A DNA stretch of 64,000 nt, from NCBI GenBank assembly GCA_963709295.1, contig CAVPVW010000004.1, positions 186,001-250,000 of the forward strand, in the 5' to 3' direction. This DNA is from JBGPQJ01 sp963709295 (lineage in GTDB: Bacteria > Chloroflexota > Anaerolineae > Anaerolineales > Villigracilaceae). Of the stretch, positions 8,915 to 18,375 are shown one piece after another. Positions within the stretch are counted from its first letter, which is position 1. Each line of letters begins with the position of its first letter. The notes beneath the pieces are model-generated. The model was given only the letters and a program-made list of their open reading frames with translations, made no database searches and was not told the DNA's origin. Made by a program: the position numbers and the translations under genes.

Positions 8915-10810
8915 ATGTCCTATGGAAGCACAGCCAAAATCCTGCGTGTTGATTTAACGACCGGCAAGGTTGAGATCGAGGAACTCACCCAGGCGTTCTA
9001 CCGTCTTTACCCGGGCGGCAAGGCGCTGGCGGGATATTTCCTGCTGAACGAAACCCCCGCGCACACCGACCCGTTTGCGCCGGAGAATGTGATGGTCATC
9101 GCCAACGGGCTGCTGACCGGCTCGCCGGTGTCCACCGCCACGCGTTACGTGATCTCAGCGCGCTCCCCGCTCACGGGGGGTTACGGCGAATCGGAGGCGG
9201 GCGGCTTCTGGGGGCCGGAGCTCAAAATGGCCGGGTTCGAGGCGATCCTCATCAAAGGAAAGTCCGCGGAGCCGGTCTACCTGTGGATACAGGACGGCCA
9301 GGCCGGGCTGCGTTCCGCCAAACACCTGTGGGGCAGGACTCCGCTTGATGTTCAAAAAGATATCCGCTCGGAGCTGGGCGACGACAAGATCCGTGTGCTG
9401 CAGATCGGACCGGCGGGCGAGAACCTGGTGCGCTACGCCTGCATCACCAACGACCTGCGTCACTTCAACGGGCGCAACGGCATGGGCGCGGTGATGGGCT
9501 CCAAGAACCTGCGGGCGGTGGCGGTGCGCGGGCACCAGCGTTATTTGTCGCTGGCGCATGACGCGCCGGCGCTGCAGGCGCTGGGCAAGCGGCTTTCACA
9601 GGAGGCGCAGAAACATCCGCTCAGCTGGGATCTGCAGCAGCGCGGTACCCCGGGGCTGGTCGAACCGCTGAACACGGGCGGCATCCTGCCCACGCGCAAC
9701 TTCCGCCAGGGAGCGTTCGAAGGCGTGGACGGCATCAAGTGGGAAGCTTACGAGAAGCAGATATTCACCGCCAAGCGCAGCTGTTATGCCTGCGCGGTGC
9801 GCTGCAAGCGCGAGGTGGCGGTGGAGGGCAAGCCATCCGAATACGGCGGACCCGAGTACGAGACCGTTGCCGTCTTCGGCTCGGACTGCGGTGTGGACGA
9901 CATCCAGGCGGTCGCCAAGGCCAATGAGTTGTGCAATGAATATCTGCTCGACAGCATCTCCACCGGCGCGACCATCGCCTTTGCCATGGAGTGCTTCGAG
10001 CACGGCCTGATCGGCTTGAAGGACACCGACGGCCTCGACCTGCGCTTTGGCAACGCCGAAGCCATGCTGGCCATGATCGGCAGGATCGCCCGCCGCGAGG
10101 GATTTGGGGACCTGCTGGCGCAGGGCAGCCGGCATGCGGCGGAGAAGATCGGCGGGGAAGCGCCCCGCTTTGCCATCCAGGTCAAGGGACAGGAGCTGCC
10201 CATGCACGACCCGCGCGGCAAATACAATGTGGGGTTGGGCTATGCCATCTCCGAGATCGGCGCGGACCACCTGCTGGTGGCGCATGACACGATGCTGTTC
10301 AATCCCGAGTCGGTTTCATTCAAGGGCGCCCAGGGGCTGGGCTTGCAGCAGGCGCAGCCTCCGCGCGTATTCAATGAGGAAAAGACGAGTCATTTTTACA
10401 CCCTTGAGCGCTGGACCAGTTTTGAGAAGGTCTCCGGGCTGTGTTTCTTTGGCCCCGTGCCGCGTTCATTCATCCAGGCGGCGGATGTGATCGAGGCGAT
10501 CCGCGCCGCCACCGGCTGGGATGTGACCCTGGACGAACTCCTGACGATGGGTGAACGTGCGACCAATCTGGCGCGTGCCTTCAATGCCCGGGAGGGATTT
10601 TCGCGCAGGGACGATGCGCTGCCCGATCGGTTGTTTGCAGGCGCGGAGAATGGGGCACTGCAGGGGCAGGGCATGCCGCGCGAGGAGTTCGAGCAGGCGC
10701 TGACCCGCCTCTACCGGGCCAAGGGATGGGATGAGCAGACGGGTATGCCCACCCGCGAACGGCTGGAGGCGTTGTCGTTGGGCTGGGCGGCCGACCTGAT
10801 GGGAGCCTGA
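8915..10810 (+). CDS. Aldehyde:ferredoxin oxidoreductase family tungsten enzyme
   Basis: A 631-residue protein, normal length for the AOR family, which oxidises aldehydes to carboxylates with ferredoxin and uses a tungsten bis-pterin cofactor plus one 4Fe-4S cluster. The N-terminal domain opens with ILRVDLTTGKVEIEEL and the family's ARSPLTGGYGESEAGGFWG stretch. The cluster ligands are CYACAVRC (about residues 291-298) with a distal Cys in SGLCFFGP. Cytoplasmic, no signal. The stop overlaps the start of a MoaD-like gene (TGATG), a pairing often seen with AOR and consistent with pterin cofactor supply. The substrate cannot be told from sequence. The gene is free of frameshifts. Confidence 0.93.
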   Translation: MSYGSTAKILRVDLTTGKVEIEELTQAFYRLYPGGKALAGYFLLNETPAHTDPFAPENVMVIANGLLTGSPVSTATRYVISARSPLTGGYGESEAGGFWGPELKMAGFEAILIKGKSAEPVYLWIQDGQAGLRSAKHLWGRTPLDVQKDIRSELGDDKIRVLQIGPAGENLVRYACITNDLRHFNGRNGMGAVMGSKNLRAVAVRGHQRYLSLAHDAPALQALGKRLSQEAQKHPLSWDLQQRGTPGLVEPLNTGGILPTRNFRQGAFEGVDGIKWEAYEKQIFTAKRSCYACAVRCKREVAVEGKPSEYGGPEYETVAVFGSDCGVDDIQAVAKANELCNEYLLDSISTGATIAFAMECFEHGLIGLKDTDGLDLRFGNAEAMLAMIGRIARREGFGDLLAQGSRHAAEKIGGEAPRFAIQVKGQELPMHDPRGKYNVGLGYAISEIGADHLLVAHDTMLFNPESVSFKGAQGLGLQQAQPPRVFNEEKTSHFYTLERWTSFEKVSGLCFFGPVPRSFIQAADVIEAIRAATGWDVTLDELLTMGERATNLARAFNAREGFSRRDDALPDRLFAGAENGALQGQGMPREEFEQALTRLYRAKGWDEQTGMPTRERLEALSLGWAADLMGA

Positions 10811-11040
10811 TGAAGCTTTTCCTGGGCGGACAATTCTCCCTCTACATCCCCGGCCACCCGCCTTCGGTGGAGGTTGAAATGAATAAACCTGCCCGGCTGA
10901 GCGAGGTATTGTCCGGGTTGGGAATTCCAGTTGCGGATATCCACCTTGCGGTGGTCAACGGCCAGCTTGTGGAATTGGACGAAGCAGTGGTTACCGACCA
11001 GGATGAAGTGAAGATCTTCCCGCCGGTGGGCGGAGGATAG
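10810..11040 (+). CDS. MoaD/ThiS-family sulfur carrier protein
   Basis: A 76-residue beta-grasp protein ending in VGGG, the Gly-Gly tail that MoaD and ThiS proteins use for adenylation and thiocarboxylation. Its ATG overlaps the TGA of the AOR gene, so the two are translationally coupled. Typical core segments are visible: a hydrophobic AxLSEVLSGLGI helix and DEVKIFPPVGGG at the end. MoaD supplies the dithiolene sulfur of molybdopterin, the precursor of tungstopterin, so a dedicated copy beside an AOR gene makes functional sense. Whether it replaces or adds to a housekeeping MoaD cannot be seen here. Confidence 0.88.
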   Translation: MKLFLGGQFSLYIPGHPPSVEVEMNKPARLSEVLSGLGIPVADIHLAVVNGQLVELDEAVVTDQDEVKIFPPVGGG

Positions 11041-11046
11041 TTCAGC

Positions 11047-11668
11047 AAAAGGCCCCCGAGCCTGTGGTTGAAGCAAAGGCGTGCGCTGGTGATCAATCAC
11101 AAGACGGTTCTACGGCTGATGAACAAGCTGAACATCCGCTCCAGGGCTCGAAAACGCAAAATGTACCGGAAACTGGAAGAGATCGGCACCTACCACCGTT
11201 ATGCCAATGTGCTCAACCGCGATTTCATGGCCAGCCGCCCGAACCAAAAGTGGGTCACGGATATCACTTACATCATGACCCAGGAAGGGTGGGCTTATCT
11301 CTCCACCATCAAAGATCTCTACGATGGGTTTATCGTCGCCTCTGCCTTTGACCGCAACAACTCGATCGCTCTCGTGACCCAGACACTGCGACAGGCCAAG
11401 CAAAAAGAAAAGGTCACTGATGGACTCATCCTCCACAGTGACCAGGGGCACCAATACACTTCGCAGGCGTATCATGATGTCCTTGTAGATGAGTATAACA
11501 TCACTCCTTCCATGTCACGGCGTGCGAATTGCTGGGATAACGCCCCCATGGAAAATTTCTTCGGACATCTCAAAGAAGAGTATTTGCGCCATTTCAAAAA
11601 CCCTACCTTTGATGAAGCTCAACAAATCATCAATGAGTATGTTAAGCTCACAAGCCTCGGGGGCCTTT
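11047..11668 (+). mobile_element. Deletion derivative of an IS3-family element
   Basis: A 620-bp unit bounded by imperfect terminal inverted repeats: AAAAGGCCCCCGAGCCTGTG at 11047-11066 and its counterpart at 11649-11668. The inside is only the central part of an IS3 OrfB transposase. Neither OrfA nor either end of OrfB remains, although both ends of the element do, so two internal deletions have occurred. It lies between the AOR-MoaD cassette and the WD40 gene, about 14 nt from the end of the latter. I could not identify a target duplication. Confidence 0.65.
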
Positions 11669-11685
11669 ATTTTGGGACAAGTTAA
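11068..11685 (+). pseudogene. Truncated IS3-family transposase (OrfB, rve integrase core)
   Basis: About 205 residues remain of a protein that is normally near 280. The retained core has all three catalytic acidic residues: Asp in WVTDITYI, Asp in LHSDQGHQYTS and Glu in NAPMENFFGHLKEE, spaced as in IS3 transposases. The N-terminal helix-turn-helix region is cut just before ALVINHKTVLRLM. The C-terminal end (normally a YNYERIQ-like motif) is replaced by residues encoded in the right inverted repeat. No AUG start is present; the frame opens at a TTG. It is very unlikely to act alone. Confidence 0.85.
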
Positions 11686-13790
11686 GGAGTCACTTTCCAG
11701 AAAAGCACGGTGCCGTCGGAGGAACTGGTCACCAGAATTTTTCCATCCGGAGTAAACGCCATGCTGGTGATGGCGGACCGGTGTCCTTTCAGCGTGTTGA
11801 GCAGCCGCCCGGTGATACTCCAGAGTTTGATGGTGCCGTCGGTGCCGCCCGATGCCAGGACTTGACCATCCGGAGAAAAGACAAGCGCTTCGGGACCCAG
11901 GTGACCGCTTTCCCACTCTGCCAGTTCCGTCCCGTCGGGATTCCACATCTGAATGTAATCGAGTTCCGTGGAGGCCAGCCTTTTGCCGTCCGGGGAAAAT
12001 GCGCTTTCCACGTGATAGGTGTTCAAATCCTTGGAGAAGATTTCATCCCCTGTTGAGACATCCCAGAGTTTCAAGAATCCATCATAAGCGCTGGTCAGCA
12101 GTTGTGCCCCATCGGGCGAGAAGGACACACTCACAAGGTCCTGCTCATGTCCTTTCAGCGTGTGCAGGACCCGGCCGGATGCAATCTCCCAAATTTTGAC
12201 CGTCTTGTCGTCCGAGCCGCTGGCGAGCAATGATCCATCCGGCGAGAAGGCGATGACTTCCACGTCGCTGTCATGCCCGCTCAAGGTGAGGGTTTCCTCG
12301 CCGCTGGCCGGATCCCAAAGGTGGATGCGGTTGTCGTCCAGCCCTGCGGCGACCTGTGCGCTGTTGGTGAATAAGCAGCGCAGTTCGCCATCTCACCCAG
12401 GCTGGCCAGTGTGCGCAGCGCCTGCCGGGTGGCGACATCCCACAGAATCACATTCCCGTTGTCAGACGATGTCAGCAGGGTCGTGCCATCCGGTGAAAGG
12501 GCGACGCCGGTAATCTCTTCCGAAAACCCGTTGGCATTCGCCAGCTCGCGCCCGGTGGCGGCCTCCCACAGGCGAAGGTAGCCGTCGATCGCCCCGGAGA
12601 TGAGCGTGCTGCCATCCGGAGAAAAAGCCACGCTGCGGGGAATGTGCATCACACCGGGGATGGTGAGTTTCTTTTTTCCGCTGGCAACCTCCCACAGGAT
12701 CACCGAACCTTTTTCAGCCCCGAAGGCGAGCGTTTTTCCATCCGGAGAAAAAGTGACCTGGGTGGCAATCCCGTCCAGGTCGCTCAGGGTGCGCAGCTTT
12801 TTCCAGGATGTCGTATCGAACAGGCTGACCACCGCTTGAGGCGGCGTGGTGATCGAGTTGATGACCGAACCGGAAACAGCCAGGATGCTCCCATCGGGCG
12901 AGAAATTCATGCTGGTTTGCAGGCTGTTCTCCATGGGGACTTCGCTCACGGGCTCATCGGTGGCCGTATCCCAGATGCGGACCACACCTTCAAAAACGGC
13001 GGTCGTGGCTAGCAGCTTTCCATCGGGTGAGAGGGCGATGCCGGAGATGGATGTATCGGACCCCTTGATCGACCGAAGCAGCTTTCCTGTGGCCACATCG
13101 AAGAGATGGACCATGCCGTCCCCGACGCCGCCGGCAATGGTACTGCCGTCCGCGGTGTAGGCGACATTATGCATCCCTTGCGTGATGAAACCGACGGTGA
13201 AATCAGTTTTCACGCTCAACCGGATTAGTTGCTGTCCTGTCGCCGCATCCCGGATGGATATCGCGCCACTCGGCAGCCACAGCGCCACCGACTTTCCGTC
13301 TGGCGAATAAGCCAGGCTGGAGATCCAGGCCTCCGTCGGGAAGTAATTGAGGGGTTGGAGAGTTTGCGAGTCTGAAGAAATGAGCTCCGGTGGAGGATGC
13401 GACAGCGACCTGCAAGCCGTCGGGTGAGAAGACGACCTGGTTGATGGTTCCCAACCCCAGTTGGGCGGCTTGTTTGACCAGTCTGGCGCCGGCGGGGTCG
13501 ATCAATTCCGACACAGGGGAGGAAGTCGGCGCGGATTGCGGGTCCGCCGTGGACGTGGCCACGGGCTTAAGGAAAGGCGTGTCGATGGCCAACAGATCGG
13601 CGGTGGGAGCCGGGGTATTAATAACGGCAGGGGAGGGGACTTCGGTGGGAAGAGAGACGGGCTCGGGGGCAGCCGGCTTTGAAAACAGCCACTGGTAGAT
13701 CAGCGCGGCTGAAACGAAAAGGAACAAGATGCCAGCCAGGACCCAGATTAACTTAATAAAAAATTCCAGTCGGGAAGGAGATTTTTTCAT
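11682..13790 (-). CDS. Membrane-anchored WD40 beta-propeller protein
   Basis: About 700 residues after joining three frames. The start MKKSPSRLEFF at 13790 follows AAGGAA; a short cytoplasmic tail leads to one membrane helix (LIWVLAGILFLFVSAALIYQ) and a Thr/Pro-rich linker, then roughly 14 WD40 blades with repeated motifs such as FSPDGKTLAFGA, LWDVATR and VKIWEIASG. This is enough for two seven-bladed propellers outside the membrane. WD40 propellers are protein-binding scaffolds; no catalytic domain is attached. Frameshifts lie near 13370 and 12370. It converges on the IS3 remnant and is probably transcribed alone. Function unknown beyond scaffold-like binding. Confidence 0.85.
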
Positions 13791-13964
13791 GCGCATTTCC
13801 TTATTGTCCAAAGGGTCATCCTCATGTGTGCGTAAAATTGCCCACCTGCCTCTATTATATCTACGAGCGAGAGGAGGAAAGGTTTTTTGAGCCAACAAAT
13901 CAGTAAGCTGGTGTTGCCTTATTTCTATTGGGACTTCTTTGCCATCGGAATCCCATGAAAATTG

Positions 13965-13970
13965 TATAAT
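13965..13970 (+). promoter_or_regulatory. TATAAT box implying a (nearly) leaderless cytochrome transcript
   Basis: A perfect TATAAT ends only 8 nt before the ATG at 13979, and no Shine-Dalgarno sequence precedes that ATG. If it is used, transcription would begin at or next to the start codon. The -35 match is weak (TTGCCA at 13939 with a long 20-bp spacer). Inference from spacing only. Confidence 0.45.
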
Positions 13971-13978
13971 TATTCACA

Positions 13979-15701
13979 ATGACTCTGAGAAAAGTACTTG
14001 TTGCCTGCATCCTTTTTGGGATGATGGCTCTTTCGGTGTTCCTGGCGTCATCCGGCGCAGCAGCCATTGAAATCACTTCCACTCCCTCCGCATTGCATCC
14101 GACCTTTGACCCGACCCGGCTGATGCAGCCTCCCACGGTGGTGCCTCCCGCCCAGGCGGACAACGGCGCCCAGGCTCACTGGAGCATGTGCATGAGCTGC
14201 CACGGTGACCACGGGCAGGGGCTGACCGGCGAGTGGCGCGAATCCTACGGGGCGGAGTACCGTGACTGCTGGCAGTCCGGTTGTCATGGCAGCGATCACG
14301 CCGAAAATACTTTTGAAATTCCCGCCTCGGGGATTCCGACGCTCATTGGGGCGGGCAAACTGGCGCGCTTCACCAATGCCCATGAACTGCAGAATTACAT
14401 CCATCAGAGTATGCCTTTCTTCCCGGCCGGCTCGCTGACGGATGAACAATCGCTGGAACTGACCGCCTTCCTGCTGAGAAGTAACAACACCCTGCCGGAT
14501 GGTCTCACCCTGGATAGAGTCAACAGTTCAGCCTTGCCGATCCACCAGAAATTAGCTGTGCCCGGGAGCGAGATTCCGGGAGCGCTGCTGCTGGTTGGCG
14601 TGCTCCTCCTCGCAGCGGTGGGACTGGTCTACCGGTTCAATCATCAGGCCGCCATCCCGAAGACCAGGCCGGGCTTTGTTTATCACCTGCACCCGCCGCG
14701 CATCCCGAGGGCGCAGTCCCGGTTCTGGTACACCCTCGGCACGGGCGGGCTGGCTGTCTTTCTGTCGCTCATCCTGTTGGTGACCGGGCTGCTCGAGATG
14801 TTCTATTATGTCCCCACGCCCGGGCAGGCGGCGGTCTCGGTTTCGATCATTAAGACACTGGTTCCTTATGGCAACCTGGTGCGCAACCTGCACTTCTGGT
14901 CGGCGCAGTTCCTGGTGATCGTGATGAGCCTTCATCTTTTGCGCGTGGTGCTGACCGGGGCATACGCGCCGCCGCGGCGGTTCAACTATCTGCTCGGGCT
15001 GGGGCTGCTGGTGCTCATCCTGCTGCTCGATTTCACCGGCTATGTGCTGCGCTGGGACGAGGGCGTGCACTGGGCGTTGGTGGTCGGGACAAACTTGCTC
15101 AAGACCATCCCGCTGATCGGAGACGGGCTGTATCGATTCGTGATGGGCGGCTCAGGGCCGGGCGCGGCGACGTTGATTCGGTTTTATGCCTGGCACATCT
15201 TCGGCCTGACCCTGGCGGTGATCCTCCTGGTGACATGGCACGCTTTTCGGGTCCGGCGGGACGGCGGTATCGCCTCTCCACCGCCGGAATTATCTCAGAA
15301 TCCACAGTGGATCACCCGCTTCGACCTGGTGCGCCGTGAAGTGTTGGCCATGGTCATCGGGATCATTTTATTGTTGTTGGTCTCTCTGGCAGTTCCCGCG
15401 CCGACCGATTCCCCCATCTCCAGCTTCAGATACAATGACAGGCAGCTCTCGGGCGCCGTGGTTCTTTCTGTGGGTGCAGCAGCTGCTCAAGTGGGGTGAC
15501 CCCTTCTGGTTGGGGATCGTGATTCCGTTGGTGGTCGTCACAATGTTGGGATTGTTCCCGTACATCCTGCCCAACGCGGACAAAAGCGAACTGGGCCGCT
15601 GGCTCCCCCGCGGAAACCGACTGGCGCAAGTGCTGACCGTTTTACTTTACCTGATAATTCTTGCGCTGACTTTTTTAGGCGCACTTTCTTCAACAGGCTG
15701 A
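13979..15701 (+). CDS. Cytochrome c-cytochrome b (b6/subunit IV type) fusion
   Basis: About 570 residues. A signal or anchor helix is followed by a periplasmic heme c domain with CMSCH and a second, unusual CWQSGCH (C-x4-CH) motif. After another helix comes a cytochrome b core with the four heme-b His ligands in two pairs: NLHFWSAQ with MSLHLLR, and YAWHIFG with VTWHAFR. A frameshift near 15440 leads into a subunit-IV-like tail with APWFFLWVQQLLKWGDPFW and three helices. It should form the quinol-oxidising membrane core of a bc-type complex, moving electrons to the Rieske protein encoded 3 nt downstream. Fusion of a c-type domain to the N-terminus of cytochrome b is not the standard arrangement. 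Confidence 0.88.
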
Positions 15702-15703
15702 CC

Positions 15704-16132
15704 ATGAAAAACGATTTGACACGCCGCGACTTCATTAGACTTTCAACACGCACCCTGTTGGGTTTGGGGGCGATTCTCGGGCTGGGAGGTTTGATCCGCT
15801 ATTTCAGCTTCGAACCCGACCAGGGTCCGCCCAGCGTATTCGACCTGGGGGATGCCGGTGGCTTTCCGAAAGGATCGCGCACGATTCGGGCTGAGCTCCC
15901 GGCGGTGATCATCAACCAGGATGGCGCTCTCAAAGCCATCAGCCTGACCTGCACGCATCTGGGCTGCACGATCGAAGAAGACGAGAAGAACGGGGGTGGC
16001 TTTACCTGCCCCTGCCACGGCTCGGTGTTTGATGAAAATGGGAAGGTAATTAACGGCCCGGCGCAGGAGCCCCTGAGGTCGTTGCGGGTGGAAATTACCG
16101 GTGAGAACAAAGTGATGGTGTCTACGGACTAG
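15704..16132 (+). CDS. Rieske 2Fe-2S protein of a bc-type complex
   Basis: A 142-residue Rieske subunit. The N-terminus carries a twin-arginine-like anchor (TRRDFIRLSTRTLLGLG) with an uncleaved helix. The cluster ligands are present in both boxes, CTHLGC and CPCHGS, including the disulfide-forming Cys pair. The fold is short and complete, ending in KVMVSTD. It lies 2 nt after the cytochrome b fusion and 8 nt before the diheme cytochrome c gene, so the three are almost certainly one operon. It would accept one electron from quinol and pass it to the c-type hemes. Confidence 0.95.
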   Translation: MKNDLTRRDFIRLSTRTLLGLGAILGLGGLIRYFSFEPDQGPPSVFDLGDAGGFPKGSRTIRAELPAVIINQDGALKAISLTCTHLGCTIEEDEKNGGGFTCPCHGSVFDENGKVINGPAQEPLRSLRVEITGENKVMVSTD

Positions 16133-16140
16133 AGGCCGGC

Positions 16141-17049
16141 TTGAGAAAAACGTTGAAGTGGACCGGGGTTGTCGTGGGGTGTTTGATCGGGGCGATGCTC
16201 CTGGTCATCCTCGGTTTGTATGCGTCAGGCCAGATGCGCCTGAATAAGGTCTATGATGTGCCTATCCGGGCGGTTGCTTTACCCGATGACCCTGAATCGC
16301 TTGCAGAAGGGAAACGCATCTTCCAATATCGCGGGTGCGAAGCCTGTCATGGCGAAGACCTGGAAGGGCTGGTTTACATGGACAACCCCGCCCTCGGAAA
16401 GGTCATCACTCCCAACCTGACGGCCGGTCCGGGCGGGATCGGCGACGAGCGCACGGACGAGGACCTGGTGCGCGCCATCCAGCACGGGATTCGACCGGAC
16501 GGAACGCCACTGCTGTTCATGCCCTCCACGGAGTTTTACTACCTGAACGATGCCGACATGGGGAAAATATTGGTCTACATCCGCAGCCTGCCGCCGGTGG
16601 ACAACGAAACGCAGCCGAGTGAGCTCTCGTTCACCGGATTCGTGGCGATGAACCTCGTCAAGGGTGTCACCTTCCTGCCTGCGGAGTTGATTCCTCATGG
16701 CGCTTCGCGACCCGGTGTACCCGAACCCGGGCTGACCGCCGAATACGGGCAGTATCTGGCCCTGTCATGCCTGGTCTGCCATGGAATAGGATTATCGGGA
16801 GGGGAGATTCCCGCCTTCCCTGCGGAGTGGCCGGCTGCCCCCAACCTGACCTCCGGCAGCGCAAGCCGGCTGCCCTCCTGGGGTGAGTCGGGCTTCATTG
16901 ACTTCATCCGCGATGGGCAGAAGCACGGCCGTGTCATCAGCGACGCGTTCATGCCCTGGACATCCTACCGCCATATGACCGATGATGAGCTTCGTGCGGT
17001 GTACCTTTACTTGATGTCGGTACCCCCGAAGGAGTTTGGAAATCACTGA
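16141..17049 (+). CDS. Membrane-anchored diheme cytochrome c
   Basis: A 302-residue protein with an N-terminal membrane anchor (VVVGCLIGAMLLVILGLY) and two cytochrome c domains, each with one heme site: CEACH (about residue 63) and CLVCH (about residue 201). The sixth ligands are probably Met in LLFMPSTEF and DAFMPWTSY. The start is a TTG at 16141 with GAGG just upstream of it, 8 nt after the Rieske stop. As the last gene of the operon it is a likely electron acceptor for the Rieske protein, passing electrons to a terminal oxidase or reductase outside this window. Confidence 0.9.
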   Translation: MRKTLKWTGVVVGCLIGAMLLVILGLYASGQMRLNKVYDVPIRAVALPDDPESLAEGKRIFQYRGCEACHGEDLEGLVYMDNPALGKVITPNLTAGPGGIGDERTDEDLVRAIQHGIRPDGTPLLFMPSTEFYYLNDADMGKILVYIRSLPPVDNETQPSELSFTGFVAMNLVKGVTFLPAELIPHGASRPGVPEPGLTAEYGQYLALSCLVCHGIGLSGGEIPAFPAEWPAAPNLTSGSASRLPSWGESGFIDFIRDGQKHGRVISDAFMPWTSYRHMTDDELRAVYLYLMSVPPKEFGNH

Positions 17050-17074
17050 AAAGTTATTTCGTCCAATTACATCA

Positions 17075-17604
17075 TTAAGAATTATGCTTATTAATTGAAT
17101 AGATCAAGAACGGTCCTGTATCATCCTGCGCTTCTCTCTCAAAGGACATACCGATCTTCTCGGCCACTCTTCTGGAGGCGGTATTCTCTGTGTCAATCAA
17201 GCAAATCAAACGGGATAAATTCAGCATATTAAATCCGTAATCCCGTATGGCCAGGGCGGCTTCTGTTCCCAGACCTTGCCCCCAGAATTCCTCCGCGATC
17301 GTATACGCGACCTCGACTTCATCCTGCCCTTCGATATTCCACGGCAGCAGACCGCAACGACCGATGAATTTCCCCGTCTCCTTGCGGATCGTTGCCCACA
17401 ATCCCAATTCGGGGTGGCGCGGATGTCCGTGCATGTGCCACTCGAGCTCCTCCTGCGCTTCCTCGCGCGAACGCGGTGCGTCAGGAATGTATTGGGTGAT
17501 CCTGGGATTGCAATACAACGCCCAGAGAGCATCAAGGTCTTCGATGACCTGATGGCGAAGGATGAGTTTTTCGGTTCCGAGAATGGTTTTATAAGATTTG
17601 CCAT
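17075..17604 (-). CDS. GNAT acetyltransferase, RimJ/RimL type
   Basis: About 175 residues. The GNAT acetyl-CoA site is visible as EEFWGQGLGTEAALAIRDYG, followed by ICLIDTENTASRRVAEKIGM, typical of the RimJ/RimL group that acetylates protein N-termini or small amines. The start is ATG at 17604, one nt after the stop of the next acetyltransferase gene. The frame breaks in a run of four A at about 17590; one more A restores MANLIKTILGTEKLIL. That single homopolymer base is good evidence that the break is a sequencing error. Converges on the cytochrome operon. Substrate unknown. Confidence 0.88.
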
Positions 17605-17605
17605 G

Positions 17606-18175
17606 TTACTCATCTTTCATTTTGTTGGTCACCGCGTACATGAGGAGGTCGCACGACTGTCCACGCCAGACCTGATAGCTGTGTAGCAGGCCTTCGAACT
17701 GCATGCCGGCTTTCTCAATGACTCGCGCGGATGCACGATGCTCCGGCAGACACACAGCTTCAATCCTTACCAGGTGTATCTGGTTTAATCCAAACTGGAG
17801 GAGTGCTTTTACGGCTTCGGTGGCATAACCCTGTCCCCAGTAGGCACGCGCGATGGTGTAGCCCATCTCGACACGACGGTTAATCGGGTGCGGCCGGCTG
17901 AAATTGGCTATTCCAATCAGGCGTTGGTCAGCGCGATGTTCGATGCCCCACGCACCCATTCCAAATTGTTCATAATCTGCAAGAAACTCATCCAGGTTTT
18001 CTCGAGCTTCTTCTTTGGATTCGTAATGCGTCCAGGGGGTAAAGCGGTCGATCTCCGGGTCGGATGCATAATCGTAGAGATCGTCGAGGTCGGTGGGACG
18101 CAAAGCGCGCAGCATCAGGAGCGGGGTGGAAAGAACCGGGAAAGGAGTGAAGAGATCTTTAAGATCTATTTGCAA
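17606..18175 (-). CDS. GNAT acetyltransferase, RimJ/RimL type
   Basis: 189 residues in one frame. It begins with the family's LSTPLLMLRALRPTDLDDL segment and has the acetyl-CoA site ARAYWGQGYATEAVKALLQF, then CLPEHRASARVIEKAGMQFE. The length is normal for RimJ/RimL proteins. It is translationally adjacent to a second GNAT gene of the same type, with which it shares modest similarity, so the pair may be an old tandem duplication. It is the last gene before a 900-bp gene-free patch rich in mobile-element remains. Confidence 0.9.
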   Translation of the reverse strand: MQIDLKDLFTPFPVLSTPLLMLRALRPTDLDDLYDYASDPEIDRFTPWTHYESKEEARENLDEFLADYEQFGMGAWGIEHRADQRLIGIANFSRPHPINRRVEMGYTIARAYWGQGYATEAVKALLQFGLNQIHLVRIEAVCLPEHRASARVIEKAGMQFEGLLHSYQVWRGQSCDLLMYAVTNKMKDE

Positions 18176-18375
18176 AGTAAGGTGACCTTTCTAAATTAGA
18201 CACAACGCCAGTTGGTTCACTTGCTCCATCGGCATGGACTTTACCAAATCTGACGATAAACATCGAGAATGATGGTGCTAGTGTGGTTACGAGAGCGAAG
18301 CGATTCGGGATTTGCGCCTTAATATGCCTTGGTATCTACAACTGTGATAAACACTGGGTTGGTCATATTGTGACG

